64,000 bases of DNA from UBA8389 sp035719105 (GCA_035719105.1 DASTGN010000005.1:39754-103753); one strand, 5' to 3'. Shown: positions 27,741-37,211, numbered from the stretch's first letter. The notes: a model not told the origin generated them from the letters alone. Numbers and translations: made by a program.

Positions 27741-28388
27741 ATGAAAAACTCCTTTTTCAGTAAGTTCACTCCACGTGAACCCAAGTTCTTTCCCATCCTG
27801 AAAGAAATGTCCGATGTCTTGTTGGTTGCATCCGATTTAATGATCGAATGTTTGCAAAAATTCGACCACGAAGCAGCTACGGAATATTATTTCAAAATCA
27901 AGGAACAAGAACGCAAAGGAGACGAATTGTCCAACCGCATATTTGATGAACTGAACACGACCTTCATCACTCCGTTTGACCGCGAAGACATCCACACTTT
28001 GTCAAACAGACTGGATGATGTGACCGACTATATTTGCGGTTGCGCCAAAAAAATCATGTTGTACGACCCTAGGGAAATGCCAGGGAGCGCCATGACCATG
28101 GCTGGTTTTATCCGTGACAGCGCAATTTGCATCGGTAAAGCAGTGGATGAATTGGATGTTCTGAAAAAAGATTCTAACAACATCACCATCTATTGCAGGG
28201 AACTACACGACCTGGAAAACAAAGCAGACGATGTCTACGACCACTTCATCAATGATTTGTTTAAAAGCGAACGGGCAGCCATCGAAGTTGTGAAACTTAA
28301 GGAAATCATGGGCGAACTGGAAAAAGCAACCGATGCAGCCGAGTATGTAGGCAAAATCATCAAGACCATTATTGTCAAGTATGCCTAA
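27741..28388 (+). CDS. DUF47 / PhoU-like protein
   Basis: 215 residues, all helical, with the DUF47 pattern of repeated acidic metal-binding motifs (KEQERKGDELSNRIFDELN, TPFDREDIHTLSNRLDDVTD, DLENKADDVYDHFINDLF). Proteins of this family bind metals and regulate the inorganic-phosphate transporter of the Pit family, which is usually encoded right after it. Here no Pit gene follows; the next gene is a convergent CDF transporter. Confidence 0.9.
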   Translation: MKNSFFSKFTPREPKFFPILKEMSDVLLVASDLMIECLQKFDHEAATEYYFKIKEQERKGDELSNRIFDELNTTFITPFDREDIHTLSNRLDDVTDYICGCAKKIMLYDPREMPGSAMTMAGFIRDSAICIGKAVDELDVLKKDSNNITIYCRELHDLENKADDVYDHFINDLFKSERAAIEVVKLKEIMGELEKATDAAEYVGKIIKTIIVKYA

Positions 28389-28423
28389 ATTAGGCTATTG
28401 CAATTGACCCGACAATGGGCTGA

Positions 28424-29332
28424 CTATTTTTCCACATCCGGTTCAAAGAATACCCACTGAATGGCAGGATTCATTTTTTTCAATTCAACCTCACACCGGT
28501 TGATGTGTTGAATTAATTGTGCCGTTTCGGTCGTGGCGGTCATTTTAGCCTTAACCGCCACTAATATTTGCGAACCCAACTGCAAAGTAATCAAATTCAA
28601 AACTTGATCGATCTCGGGGCGTTCTTCCAGAAAAGTTTGGATTGCAACCACCGTTTCTTCTTCGGCACTTTGTCCGATCAACAAACTTTTAACTTTCAGG
28701 GCGATGAATACCGATACAACAATCAATAATGCGCCAATTCCGATGCTTCCAATGGCATCATAGACAGGATTTCCCGTCAACATGGACAATAAAACGGCCA
28801 ATAAAGCAAAGGAAAGTCCCAACAACGCAGCCACATCTTCTCCCAATACCACAACCAGTTCGCTGTTGCGCGTACTTTTGACCCAACTCCATAATGACTT
28901 TCCGTGTTTGATTTTTTTAATTTGAGACAGACATCCGTATAAGGAAGCGCCTTCCAAAATCATACTGAAAAATAAGACTGCAATAGCGATGATAGGCCGT
29001 TGAAGCCCTTCGTGGGTACTCAGTTTATGAATGCCTTCGTACATCGAAAACAAGCCCCCCATGCTGAAAAGCATCAAGGCTACGATAAACGACCAAAAAT
29101 AAATGGCTTTACCGTGTCCCAATGGGTGTTTGGTATCGGGAAGTTTTTTAGATGCACTCAATCCCAGGAACAATAATCCTTGGTTTCCACAGTCGGCAAA
29201 AGAGTGTATGGATTCAGCCAACATCGCGCCCGAGCCGGTAATGATGGCAGCTACCGTTTTGGTAACAGCGATTCCGAAGTTGGCCAACAAGGCAAAAAGA
29301 ATGGATTTGACAGATGCTTCCTGGTGTGACAT
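28424..29332 (-). CDS. Cation diffusion facilitator (CDF) transporter
   Basis: 302 residues with about six membrane helices. The zinc-site motif in TM2 is AESIHSFADCGNQ. The C-terminal cytoplasmic domain (from about residue 205) has the ferredoxin-like metal-sensing fold. It exports a divalent metal such as zinc, iron or manganese in exchange for protons. It is the last gene of a minus-strand run beginning at 31595. Confidence 0.92.
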   Translation of the reverse strand: MSHQEASVKSILFALLANFGIAVTKTVAAIITGSGAMLAESIHSFADCGNQGLLFLGLSASKKLPDTKHPLGHGKAIYFWSFIVALMLFSMGGLFSMYEGIHKLSTHEGLQRPIIAIAVLFFSMILEGASLYGCLSQIKKIKHGKSLWSWVKSTRNSELVVVLGEDVAALLGLSFALLAVLLSMLTGNPVYDAIGSIGIGALLIVVSVFIALKVKSLLIGQSAEEETVVAIQTFLEERPEIDQVLNLITLQLGSQILVAVKAKMTATTETAQLIQHINRCEVELKKMNPAIQWVFFEPDVEK

Positions 29333-29339
29333 GCTTCCA

Positions 29340-29834
29340 TTATTTAATTTGTCGTACTGGTATCCAGATTTCTTCTTCCGAATCTGGACTGTCTGAACTG
29401 TATTTTTCCCCCATCACTGCAAAATGAGGTCGATCGTCCAATTCGAACGCTGCATTGGGCAACCATTCCTGAAAAATGTAGTGATAGGTTTCAGGAGCCT
29501 TGCTGTAATGGCCTTTGTGGGTAAAAACGGCATACAATCCCTTCGGTATGATTTGAGTCTCAAAAACGGCAGGGACTTCTCCAAGGTCGGCCACTTCGAC
29601 TGCTGCCCATTTTTGAAAAAAAGCGTTTTCATCGTATTTCTCAAAGAAATTTCGCCGATAAACCTCCACCGAATACATTTCCATACCTACCCGATTGGTA
29701 ATCAGATGTCTGATAGGCATGAAACTATGCCACAAATCATAGGTTTTTAAATCGGAGAAACACATATCCATTCGTTTCCCAACAACTATTTTTTCTTTTA
29801 ATTCTTCAAATCTTGGTTCCATCATTTCATTCAT
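29340..29834 (-). CDS. GyrI-like / AraC effector-binding domain protein
   Basis: About 164 residues from the ATG at 29834, preferred because it lies 5 bp after the upstream stop; a longer frame overlaps that gene. The fold signature is IIPKGLYAVFTHKGHY followed by YIFQEWLPNAAFELDDRPHF and the C-terminal EEEIWIPV. Such single-domain proteins bind small hydrophobic ligands or gyrase. It lies 7 bp before the CDF gene. Confidence 0.85.
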   Translation of the reverse strand: MNEMMEPRFEELKEKIVVGKRMDMCFSDLKTYDLWHSFMPIRHLITNRVGMEMYSVEVYRRNFFEKYDENAFFQKWAAVEVADLGEVPAVFETQIIPKGLYAVFTHKGHYSKAPETYHYIFQEWLPNAAFELDDRPHFAVMGEKYSSDSPDSEEEIWIPVRQIK

Positions 29835-29839
29835 TTTAA

Positions 29840-30328
29840 CTACTTTACCTCGAGCTCCTCCAATACCTCGTAAACAATCGGGCATGTTTCTGCGTTCTTC
29901 ATAGATAACTGGTAGATCTGATAGAATCGCTTCCGGTCAGTATGGGGATATTCCCGGCATGCTTTAGGCCGTGCTTCATAAATGGCACAATAATTATCAT
30001 CGTTCAAAAAAGGACAGGGCATGGACTTGAATACCCGATCGCCATCCTCATCCGTTCGAAAATAGTTTGACAAGACTTCTGATGATTTAATTCTCAATGC
30101 TTTAGCTATACGTTCCACATCCTTGTCTTCGATACGTGGGCCCAACTCCCTGCAACATCTCGCACATTGTAGACAATCGATGGCATCCGAATATTTGTAG
30201 TGCAACGCATGCACAGTCAAATCCATGCCTTCCAACCTCTTTTTATTCTTTGCCAGAAATTTTTTCCACTTGGGTAGGGCTTTCTCTGCTAATTGAGGCA
30301 ACGTTTGATAGGCCGAGGGTTTAATCAT
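29840..30328 (-). CDS. YkgJ-family cysteine cluster protein
   Basis: 162 residues. The metal cluster ligands are in CLQCARCCRELGPRIE, CPFLNDDNYCAIYEARPKAC and REYPH, the CxxCxxCC pattern of the YkgJ/UPF0153 family thought to bind zinc or iron. No signal peptide. It overlaps the hemolysin III gene by 4 bp, so the two are probably translated together. Confidence 0.88.
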   Translation of the reverse strand: MIKPSAYQTLPQLAEKALPKWKKFLAKNKKRLEGMDLTVHALHYKYSDAIDCLQCARCCRELGPRIEDKDVERIAKALRIKSSEVLSNYFRTDEDGDRVFKSMPCPFLNDDNYCAIYEARPKACREYPHTDRKRFYQIYQLSMKNAETCPIVYEVLEELEVK

Positions 30329-30987
30329 TTAAGTGGAATGAGGAAGGTTGCAATAATGTGGCTGAACAAACCTAACAAAACAAACACATGGAAAATAGCG
30401 TGCACAAACTCACGCTTGGCCAAAGCGTAAAAAAACGAACCCACTATATAAAAAAATCCACCAGCTGCCATCCAATACAAAACATCGATGCAATCTCGAG
30501 CCATGGCAATGTCAATCAGCGGTTTGGCAGCAATGAAGATGGATAGGCCCATGAGTACGTACGAGGCGGTTTTCAAATGACTGTTCGCTTTGAGTTTACC
30601 AAAATTCATTGCCAACCCAATCAATGCAAAAAGCCATACAAATGTGAAAAGCCCCCACCCCCAAAAGCCTTCGTTGCGCAATAAAATCAACGTAACGGGT
30701 GAAAAGCTGGCAGCAATGAGCACATAAATGCTCCCATGATCAAAATGACGTAGGAAATTTTTGTACTTAGGATTCTGCACAAAATGATAAATGGTGGATG
30801 CCAACATGCATATGATCATGCCGAATCCATAGATGGAGAAAGCCAAAACAGCCCAACCGTTATTCGCAACTAAGGAACGATGAATCAACAGAATGGTCGC
30901 CACAACAGCTACAACCACCCCTAAAGCATGTGTCAGATAATTCGCTTTTTCTTCGCGAATACTATATGTTTTCAATTTTTCCATCAA
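30325..30987 (-). CDS. Hemolysin III / PAQR-family membrane protein
   Basis: 220 residues with seven predicted helices. The PAQR metal-ligand motifs are KANYLTHALGVV, MLASTIYHFV (SxxxH), RHFDHGSIYVLIAASFSPV and the final HAIFHVFVLLGLFSH. Bacterial members are membrane hydrolase-like proteins of uncertain function, and the hemolysin name is historical. Overlaps its neighbours by 4 bp on both sides. Confidence 0.92.
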   Translation of the reverse strand: MMEKLKTYSIREEKANYLTHALGVVVAVVATILLIHRSLVANNGWAVLAFSIYGFGMIICMLASTIYHFVQNPKYKNFLRHFDHGSIYVLIAASFSPVTLILLRNEGFWGWGLFTFVWLFALIGLAMNFGKLKANSHLKTASYVLMGLSIFIAAKPLIDIAMARDCIDVLYWMAAGGFFYIVGSFFYALAKREFVHAIFHVFVLLGLFSHIIATFLIPLK

Positions 30988-31595
30988 TCAAACAGCCCTT
31001 TTCCAATCAGAATTTGTGGTATGCACTTGGCAACCCTGGATTCGCGCGTCTTTGATTGTTTGGGTTCAGAAAAGTAAAAGCTGTACGCTCTTTTCCGACC
31101 TGGAGTCAATGCGTCAAATGCCTTTTTCAAATCGGGATCTTCATCCAGTTTGTTTTGGAATTCCTCAGGCAACAACAGTTCCGTATTTTTTTTAAACTCC
31201 ACTTTCAAACCAGATTTTTCGACATCTATGGCTTGTTGAATGTAGGTTTTCAAAATCGCTTCTTTTTCAATAATCTCCGCCACATTGGTAAATCGAATCT
31301 GACGTCCTGCCTGAACATGCTCAGTTTGTTGGATTAGCAAACCATGTGGATCCTTTAATAGAGCCCCTTTAAAAAAAAGCAAGGCGCAATATTCCTTAAA
31401 ACCATGTATCAGAACAACATTCTTATTCTGATAGGTGTAACAGGGATTTCCCCATTTAACCTCTTCAGTCAGTGGACTATCAAGAACGATTGTTCTCAAT
31501 TTATCGAATTCCTCCATCCACTTGACGGCACTATTGAAAAAAGCATCGACTTTAGGATTATTCATATGCTTTGAATTAACCAATTCTTGTTGCAT
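30984..31595 (-). CDS. YdeI/OmpD-associated family protein
   Basis: 203 residues. The N-terminal DUF1801-like domain has KVDAFFNSAVKWMEEFDKLR and VKWGNPCYTYQNKNVVLIHG. The C-terminal YdeI segment has FQNKLDEDPDLKKAFDALTP and GRKRAYSFYFSEPKQSKTRE. Soluble; the family is linked to peptide or bacteriocin tolerance in some bacteria, but the function here is not known. Confidence 0.88.
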   Translation of the reverse strand: MQQELVNSKHMNNPKVDAFFNSAVKWMEEFDKLRTIVLDSPLTEEVKWGNPCYTYQNKNVVLIHGFKEYCALLFFKGALLKDPHGLLIQQTEHVQAGRQIRFTNVAEIIEKEAILKTYIQQAIDVEKSGLKVEFKKNTELLLPEEFQNKLDEDPDLKKAFDALTPGRKRAYSFYFSEPKQSKTRESRVAKCIPQILIGKGLFD

Positions 31596-31738
31596 TTTTT
31601 GTCATCACATTGTCGTTCATTCACTTACAAAAGAGCAAATGGTTTGAAAATTGCGATGAATTCATTGGGTGAATTTACACTAATTTTCGTGATTGCAAAA
31701 TAGCTACTTTTCGTTCAGAAGTGCAGCCTAAGTACATA

Positions 31739-32779
31739 TTAAGGGTGATTGTGCCGGTGATGCAAATCTGGATAATGAGTGTGCGAATGGGCCAACTCTT
31801 CGTGTATGTGGCTATGAGTGTGCCATTTACCTTTTGAAGCTTTTCCACTGTCATGTGCGTGATGATGATGCCCATCGTTATGCCGATGAATGTGGATATG
31901 TTCCATCTCAACATGCGTGTGTAGATGGTTGTGAGTTATGACACTGGTCAAAATGACGGCTATAGTCAACAGAACAATTGAAAAAAGATGTACCCATTGA
32001 AACGATTCGTGAAGGAAAATGTAAGATAGTAATACGCCCCATAATGGAGCCGTTGAAAACAAGATTTGTCCCCGTGTTGCACCAACCTGTTGAGAGGAAG
32101 TTACATAAAGCACGATGCTCAACCCATACGAGAAGGCACCAACAATCAATGCCATCGAAGCTCCAATCCATTGAATCGATTGATTTGAGATCATACAACC
32201 AATACCAAGGCTAACCGAACCGGCAACCAGCCCTTTCACAAACGTTACTGCCTGAGGCGTTCCACCATCAGTTAATGCGGTCAAGTGATTATCGATTCCC
32301 CAGCACAAACAAGCTGCAGTAATCAGCAAGGCCGCTGTTATTCCACTCAATCCTTCGCCAAAGGAAGTAATAATTCCTGCGATAACCGTTAAAATCACTC
32401 CAATCCAAGTATATCGGTCAACGGTATCCTTAAAAAAGACAATACCTAAAATGGCTGTCGCCACCAATTCCATATTAAGCCAAATTGAAACCGATGCTGC
32501 ATTTGCAGTGTTCAACCCTGCTAAAAGCAAAAGTGGGCCTAAAAAACCACCAAAAAAAATGATACCGAGTGTTTTGTATTTACTTCTGGAATTGAAAAGT
32601 TGGAGAATCCGGTTGTTCTTTTTCAAAACAAAGGGTATCATGACCAAAGCGGCACCCAAGTAAAGCAATCCAGCTAGCTGAAAGGAATTGAATCCAACCA
32701 ACAACATCTTGCTTAATGGTGTCGCAACTCCAAATAAAAACCCGGAAAGCAAGCCTGAAACAATAGCTATTCGCTTCAT
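31739..32779 (-). CDS. EamA/DMT-family transporter with His-rich C-terminal tail
   Basis: 346 residues with ten membrane helices in two EamA repeats (FGVATPLSKMLLVGFNSFQL and the second starting near ITAALLITAACLCWGIDNHL). The last 60 residues form a cytosolic or periplasmic tail with more than 20 histidines (HIHRHNDGHHHHAHD, HTHSHIHEELAHSHTHYP). Such tails bind zinc, nickel or cobalt. The substrate is unknown, but the tail hints at a metal or metal-linked metabolite. It lies 16 bp after the GNAT gene. Confidence 0.88.
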   Translation of the reverse strand: MKRIAIVSGLLSGFLFGVATPLSKMLLVGFNSFQLAGLLYLGAALVMIPFVLKKNNRILQLFNSRSKYKTLGIIFFGGFLGPLLLLAGLNTANAASVSIWLNMELVATAILGIVFFKDTVDRYTWIGVILTVIAGIITSFGEGLSGITAALLITAACLCWGIDNHLTALTDGGTPQAVTFVKGLVAGSVSLGIGCMISNQSIQWIGASMALIVGAFSYGLSIVLYVTSSQQVGATRGQILFSTAPLWGVLLSYIFLHESFQWVHLFSIVLLTIAVILTSVITHNHLHTHVEMEHIHIHRHNDGHHHHAHDSGKASKGKWHTHSHIHEELAHSHTHYPDLHHRHNHP

Positions 32780-32795
32780 TTATAATATTATATGC

Positions 32796-33293
32796 TTAAA
32801 CCCCAACTACCTTGCTTCGACGTTCAAGCAATAAAACATCCCTCCAAACATCATCCATCTTACCAATGCGCTCTTCCATACCAAGTTTCCGAAATCCATG
32901 TTTTTCATGCAATCGAATACTGATGAGGTTTTCGGGAAAAACACCTGATTTTAAGGTCCAAATATTGTTTAACTCGGATTCCTTGATAAGTTCCGACATT
33001 AATCGGTCTCCCACACCCTGACCGTGATGGTTCGAATCAACATAAATGCTAACCTCGGCGACACCGGAATACACCTTTCTGCCGGAAACGTTAGACAATG
33101 CCACCCAGCCGACAATCTCTTCATCCATTAATGCGATCAGACGACAATCTTTTCTGTGCACCTTGTCCCACGATTCCCAGTCGGGTGCCTTGATTTCAAA
33201 AGTAGCATTCTTCGTAGCAATCCCGGATTCATAGATTCTGGCTACATCGTCCCAAGAATCTGCAGTCATGGGTCGTATGGTAATTTCTTTCAT
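32796..33293 (-). CDS. GNAT-family N-acetyltransferase
   Basis: 165 residues. The acetyl-CoA binding motif is HHGQGVGDRLMSELIKESE, preceded by AEVSIYVDSN. The order of elements, GIATKNATFEIKAPDWESW at the N-terminus and SIRLHEKHGFRKLGMEE at the end, matches the phosphinothricin N-acetyltransferase-like subfamily. Substrate unknown. Confidence 0.88.
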   Translation of the reverse strand: MKEITIRPMTADSWDDVARIYESGIATKNATFEIKAPDWESWDKVHRKDCRLIALMDEEIVGWVALSNVSGRKVYSGVAEVSIYVDSNHHGQGVGDRLMSELIKESELNNIWTLKSGVFPENLISIRLHEKHGFRKLGMEERIGKMDDVWRDVLLLERRSKVVGV

Positions 33294-33356
33294 ATGATTC
33301 TTCCAATTTGGATGTCAATTTCTTCAGGTTGTTTGTTATCTTGTTTTTTTTTGATT

Positions 33357-33782
33357 CTATATGAAATTTGTTTTGATAGAATCCCATACAGGCAGGAAGC
33401 AAAACACCATTGTGAAAGTCCGCATTAAAATCTTCTCCATGGACTTTCCTTTTGCTAATTCGTCGATCAATTTATCTAAATATCTAATTTTTTTCATGAG
33501 TGGGTCTTCAATATCCTCCACTCGATACCCACAAATAACGCCCTTTATTTTGGAAACATTGGGATTCAGTTCAGGAGCCTGTGCGAAGAAAGTTGAAAAA
33601 TCAACGTGTTGGTTGATTTGATGTTGCAAAGATTTTTCATCATACCCAGTCAACCAACAAATGATTTCGTCCACCTCCTCTTTGGTACGTCCCTTTCGTT
33701 CTGCCTTATGGATATACAACGGATAGACCGATGCAAAAGCCATTGAAAATATTTTTTTGTTTTCCATTTTCGAAAGTATCAA
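33357..33782 (-). CDS. DUF2200 family protein
   Basis: 141 residues. It has the motifs FSMAFASVYPLYIHKAERKG, EIICWLTGYDE and VICGYRVEDIEDPLMKKIRY that define DUF2200. Soluble, no known function. It is followed by GNAT in minus order with a 63-bp gap, and lies 16 bp after rsgA. Confidence 0.88.
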   Translation of the reverse strand: MILSKMENKKIFSMAFASVYPLYIHKAERKGRTKEEVDEIICWLTGYDEKSLQHQINQHVDFSTFFAQAPELNPNVSKIKGVICGYRVEDIEDPLMKKIRYLDKLIDELAKGKSMEKILMRTFTMVFCFLPVWDSIKTNFI

Positions 33783-33798
33783 TCATTCTAATAACAAG

Positions 33799-34875
33799 TC
33801 ACTTTTCGTTTTTATTTTGACTGACCAGGTTTTTCTTGAAATTTTTAACCATTTTCCCAAAATCCTTGTCCTTTTTACGTTTTTCTTCAACAGATGACTC
33901 AAAGTACACCATTTCCTTCTGAAGCTTCAGAAAATTCTCGTAATCCCTACTATCAATTTCCCCATTTTTTATGGCCCTTAAGACGGCACATCCTAACTCC
34001 TTTGTATGAGTGCAATCCACAAATTTGCAATCTTTGGAAAGGAGGTGAATAACGTTGAAAGTCTGTTCCAATCCAACATCTGCATTTGTGATTCCAACTT
34101 CTTTCATGCCTGGATTATCAATCAAAATGCCACCCTGATCTAAAACAAATAATTCTCTATGGCTTGTAATATGTCTGCCCTTGTTGGTACTTTTACTAAT
34201 ACTGTCGGTTTTCATTGCCATTTTACCAGTCAGATTATTAATTAAAGTAGATTTACCAACCCCGGAAGAGCCAAGCAAACAATACGTTTTACCTTTTTCG
34301 ATGTATGAATTAATTGCATTATAGCCATTTTGAGTGTCATTGCTAATTGCAATAATTGGAACGTTTTCAATTCGTTCTTGTACACTAGTCACAAACTCAT
34401 TCAACTCAAGTTCACTGATTAAGTCAATTTTACTTAATACGATTATCGGTCTAATTCTTGAGGCGTTACAAATAGTAAGATATCGCTCCAATCGATTGAT
34501 ATTAAAATCTCGATCAACCGCTTGAACCAGAAATGCATCATCGATGTTGGTTGCAATCAATTGAATTTCAGCGACCTGGTCAACGGCTTGTCTTTTTAAA
34601 ATGGAGTATCGAGGGAAGATGGCATGTATAATCGCCAAGTTAGAATCATACGTTTGCAAAGCGACCCAATCACCAACGGCAGGAAAATCCTCACGACTTT
34701 TTGCTGTGAAACGCAAGTTTCCAGTTATCTCTGCTTCGTAGGTCCTTTCAATGGTTCTGACAATATAACGTTCTTTATGTTCTGAAACCACCCTTCCAGT
34801 CACAAAGGTTTCAAGATTATTATCAATCCTGAATCTTTCAAGTTCAGCATTAAATCCTAAATCTTCTAGTTCCAT
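33799..34875 (-). CDS. rsgA: Ribosome small subunit-dependent GTPase A
   Basis: 358 residues. After an N-terminal OB fold (about 30-110), the circularly permuted GTPase has VLSKIDL (G4), LGSSGVGKSTLINNL (G1) and DNPGMKE (G3). The zinc-binding motif is CKFVDCTHTKELGCAV. RsgA checks 30S subunit maturation. This is the longer, YloQ-like type with a charged C-terminus; it may be a second copy beside a core rsgA elsewhere in the genome. Confidence 0.94.
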   Translation of the reverse strand: MELEDLGFNAELERFRIDNNLETFVTGRVVSEHKERYIVRTIERTYEAEITGNLRFTAKSREDFPAVGDWVALQTYDSNLAIIHAIFPRYSILKRQAVDQVAEIQLIATNIDDAFLVQAVDRDFNINRLERYLTICNASRIRPIIVLSKIDLISELELNEFVTSVQERIENVPIIAISNDTQNGYNAINSYIEKGKTYCLLGSSGVGKSTLINNLTGKMAMKTDSISKSTNKGRHITSHRELFVLDQGGILIDNPGMKEVGITNADVGLEQTFNVIHLLSKDCKFVDCTHTKELGCAVLRAIKNGEIDSRDYENFLKLQKEMVYFESSVEEKRKKDKDFGKMVKNFKKNLVSQNKNEK

Positions 34876-34888
34876 AGGTCAAGAATTC

Positions 34889-35404
34889 TTATTCAATCCT
34901 TTTGCTTTTGCCTTCAATGTAGGTCATAAATTTTTCACCATCTTTAGACATCTCAAATTTTACATTGATTTCGTTATCTTTAAGCATTAAATAGGTCAAT
35001 CTGAATACGGGAACATTTGGTAGTTTGTCACTCGTTAATACAACAGATTTTTCATCACCGGTTATTGAATATTGGATGGTGTGTCCCTCGTTGTCAAAAT
35101 AAATTGCTTTGGATGCACTACCTGTAAAGTCTAAATATACAACCATTAAGTCTTCGTGCACAATTTTAGGCTTATTTTCGGTTGCAGGATATTCCGAATG
35201 ACTTTTTCGTACAATAATTTTCTTATCAAGGTCAAATTTGAAAGAAAAAGTACCACCTCCTTGTCCAGGCTGCCCGCTTCCTTCACCTATCCATTCTCCC
35301 ATTAACCAATTCCATTTTTCCCACGTTGAATTTTGTTGTCCAAAGCAGGTCATTGTCGTCGCGAACAAAATCGCCGTTAGTACCATTTTAACTTTCATAG
35401 TCAT
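34889..35404 (-). CDS. Exported DUF1579/lipocalin-like hypothetical protein
   Basis: 171 residues. A signal peptide (VLTAILFATTMTCFGQQ) precedes a beta-rich domain starting WNWLMGEWIGEGSG, the type of opening seen in small exported calycin-like proteins. Strand-rich segments such as FSFKFDLDKKIIVRKSHSEY continue to the end. No catalytic residues are recognisable. It lies 13 bp before rsgA. Confidence 0.75.
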   Translation of the reverse strand: MTMKVKMVLTAILFATTMTCFGQQNSTWEKWNWLMGEWIGEGSGQPGQGGGTFSFKFDLDKKIIVRKSHSEYPATENKPKIVHEDLMVVYLDFTGSASKAIYFDNEGHTIQYSITGDEKSVVLTSDKLPNVPVFRLTYLMLKDNEINVKFEMSKDGEKFMTYIEGKSKRIE

Positions 35405-35436
35405 TTTTTTCGATTAAGTAAACCACTTGCATTCAG

Positions 35437-36441
35437 TTATTTATTACGAACTTTCAGGATATAGTCTTTAATCCTCAAGATCGTTTCCTCGGGTAACTGA
35501 TAGGCAACCGATGGATTCTCTGGTAAAATCATCTCATAATATATATATTCATCAATATATTTGCTTAGGACCGCTTCTTTTAATACTCTTAGTTGAGGGT
35601 CTTTATCAATATTTACTTTTGCGTTTTCCAGGCTTACCAGTAAGGACGCCAAACATTCTTTATCTTCAAGGGTTGAATGCTCATTAATCTTGATTCCCAT
35701 GGAGGCTTTATAACCCGGTTCAAATTCCCATATTGCTTTTGCAATTCCATAACCAATCCACTTTTCATCCATCGCTACGGAGATGGAGTTCTCAGATTTT
35801 TTTTCGATTTTGACTTGAGGATTAAAAGACCAATCCTCCGTGCTTTTATTAGCTAAACCAAAAATTCTATTCATGGCACTTTTAATACGGAAATTATTTC
35901 GATTCAGAATCTGAGCAATAACGATTTCATCAACTGCCTCATCTAATTTACCCGTTGATTCATAGGCATCTGCCAAGAACCAATGCGCCATATAGTCAAT
36001 ATAATTATTACTGATGGCTTTCTTATACCACTTCATGGCATTTTCCAAATCTTTCTTCTGTTCGTAGACTTGCCCAATGTAGGTCATTACTAAAAATAAT
36101 TGAGGATCAGCTTTCAAAGCCAATTTATAATAATATATCGCACTGTCAGGATTCGATTGAAATAAGCTTTCTGCTTTATTAAACAATGGTTTCGATTGTT
36201 CACTAAAAGTATACGCTAGCGTTTTAATCATTGAATCCGTTGAAACACGATAGAAATTGTGGTAATTTAATTTATCCGAATAGTCCTTGCCAGGAATGGG
36301 TTTTTTCATCAACTCAACTTCATACTTCAATTTGGAATCTATCATTACTCTCATAATTTCTGCTGTTGAATGAAGTTTCTGTGCATTCAAAGCAGTGACC
36401 ATCAGTAAAAGTCCCAAAAGCGACATTGTCTTTTTCATCAT
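35437..36441 (-). CDS. Exported TPR-repeat protein
   Basis: 334 residues with a signal peptide (MKKTMSLLGLLLMVTALNAQ). Two or three TPR units lie at about residues 85-190: NPDSAIYYYKLALKADPQ, DLENAMKWYKKAISNNYIDY and KLDEAVDEIVIAQILNRN. The C-terminal half has no recognisable domain. Likely periplasmic, with unknown partners. Confidence 0.8.
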   Translation of the reverse strand: MMKKTMSLLGLLLMVTALNAQKLHSTAEIMRVMIDSKLKYEVELMKKPIPGKDYSDKLNYHNFYRVSTDSMIKTLAYTFSEQSKPLFNKAESLFQSNPDSAIYYYKLALKADPQLFLVMTYIGQVYEQKKDLENAMKWYKKAISNNYIDYMAHWFLADAYESTGKLDEAVDEIVIAQILNRNNFRIKSAMNRIFGLANKSTEDWSFNPQVKIEKKSENSISVAMDEKWIGYGIAKAIWEFEPGYKASMGIKINEHSTLEDKECLASLLVSLENAKVNIDKDPQLRVLKEAVLSKYIDEYIYYEMILPENPSVAYQLPEETILRIKDYILKVRNK

Positions 36442-36474
36442 TCTTAAAATATTAAGGTTGTTTAGCGAACATCA

Positions 36475-36699
36475 TCAACTCGCAGTTTTATCTAGTTCAT
36501 TTACGTATTCCAGAATGTCACCCGGCTGACAGTCTAACGCCCTACAAATGGCTTCTAAAGTGTTAAAACGTATAGCTTTAGCTTTCCCCGTTTTTAAGAT
36601 AGAAAGGTTTGATAAAGTCAAATCAACTCTTTCAGAAAGTTCATTTAATGAGATCTTTCGCTTTGCCATCATCACATCTAAGTTAACAATAATGGGCAT
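36475..36699 (-). CDS. XRE-family transcriptional regulator (YozG-like)
   Basis: 74 residues. It is almost entirely a helix-turn-helix of the Cro/C1 type (MVNLDVMMAKRK... LNELSERVDLTLSNLSILK), ending RALDCQPGDILEYV. This small class is paired with DUF2975 membrane proteins, and here the DUF2975 gene lies 3 bp upstream. It likely represses its own operon at the inverted repeat near 37230. Confidence 0.9.
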   Translation of the reverse strand: MPIIVNLDVMMAKRKISLNELSERVDLTLSNLSILKTGKAKAIRFNTLEAICRALDCQPGDILEYVNELDKTAS

Positions 36700-36702
36700 C
36701 GT

Positions 36703-37182
36703 TTAAACTGTTAAGTCATTTTCAGATTTCATATCAACAGCCTTTTGCAATAATTTTTCAAATATTGCCGCGGCAGTTGCCACTACAATAGAAGCGAATG
36801 TTGTTACGATGCAAATGGCAAGAAAACCTGCTGGATCGTCTTCTTTACTGTGGAATATTCGTATATAAAGTCCAGCGCCCACAATAAAAATACTCAAAAC
36901 AATCGCACAATACTTGATGCTTTTTAAAGCCTTGACAGCGTTCGAGGTGAATACCTTATTTTGTCCTATAAAACCTAGTAATTTGAACGCTTTATACAAT
37001 GCGACAAAAAAAGCGATGGATGCCACATATCCATACAAGATAAACGGATCGGTGTAAATACTGATTAAATCTAAGTTGGCGGCTCTTCCCTCTGTTTGGG
37101 GAACTCGAATCAAAAAGGCTAATGCTACCATACCAATAAGCACGATGACAGCCTGAAGAAAAACGGTTGAAATTCTTTTCAT
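36703..37182 (-). CDS. DUF2975 membrane protein
   Basis: 159 residues with four membrane helices (VIVLIGMVALAFLIRVP, PFILYGYVASIAFFVALYKA, AIVLSIFIVGAGLYI, ICIVTTFASIVVATAAAIFE), the DUF2975 layout. Co-transcribed with the XRE gene 3 bp downstream. Function unknown; the pair is likely a membrane-sensing switch or protects against its partner. Confidence 0.88.
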   Translation of the reverse strand: MKRISTVFLQAVIVLIGMVALAFLIRVPQTEGRAANLDLISIYTDPFILYGYVASIAFFVALYKAFKLLGFIGQNKVFTSNAVKALKSIKYCAIVLSIFIVGAGLYIRIFHSKEDDPAGFLAICIVTTFASIVVATAAAIFEKLLQKAVDMKSENDLTV

Positions 37183-37211
37183 ATTGATTTCTCGATTTTG
37201 TTATTAGGTCA

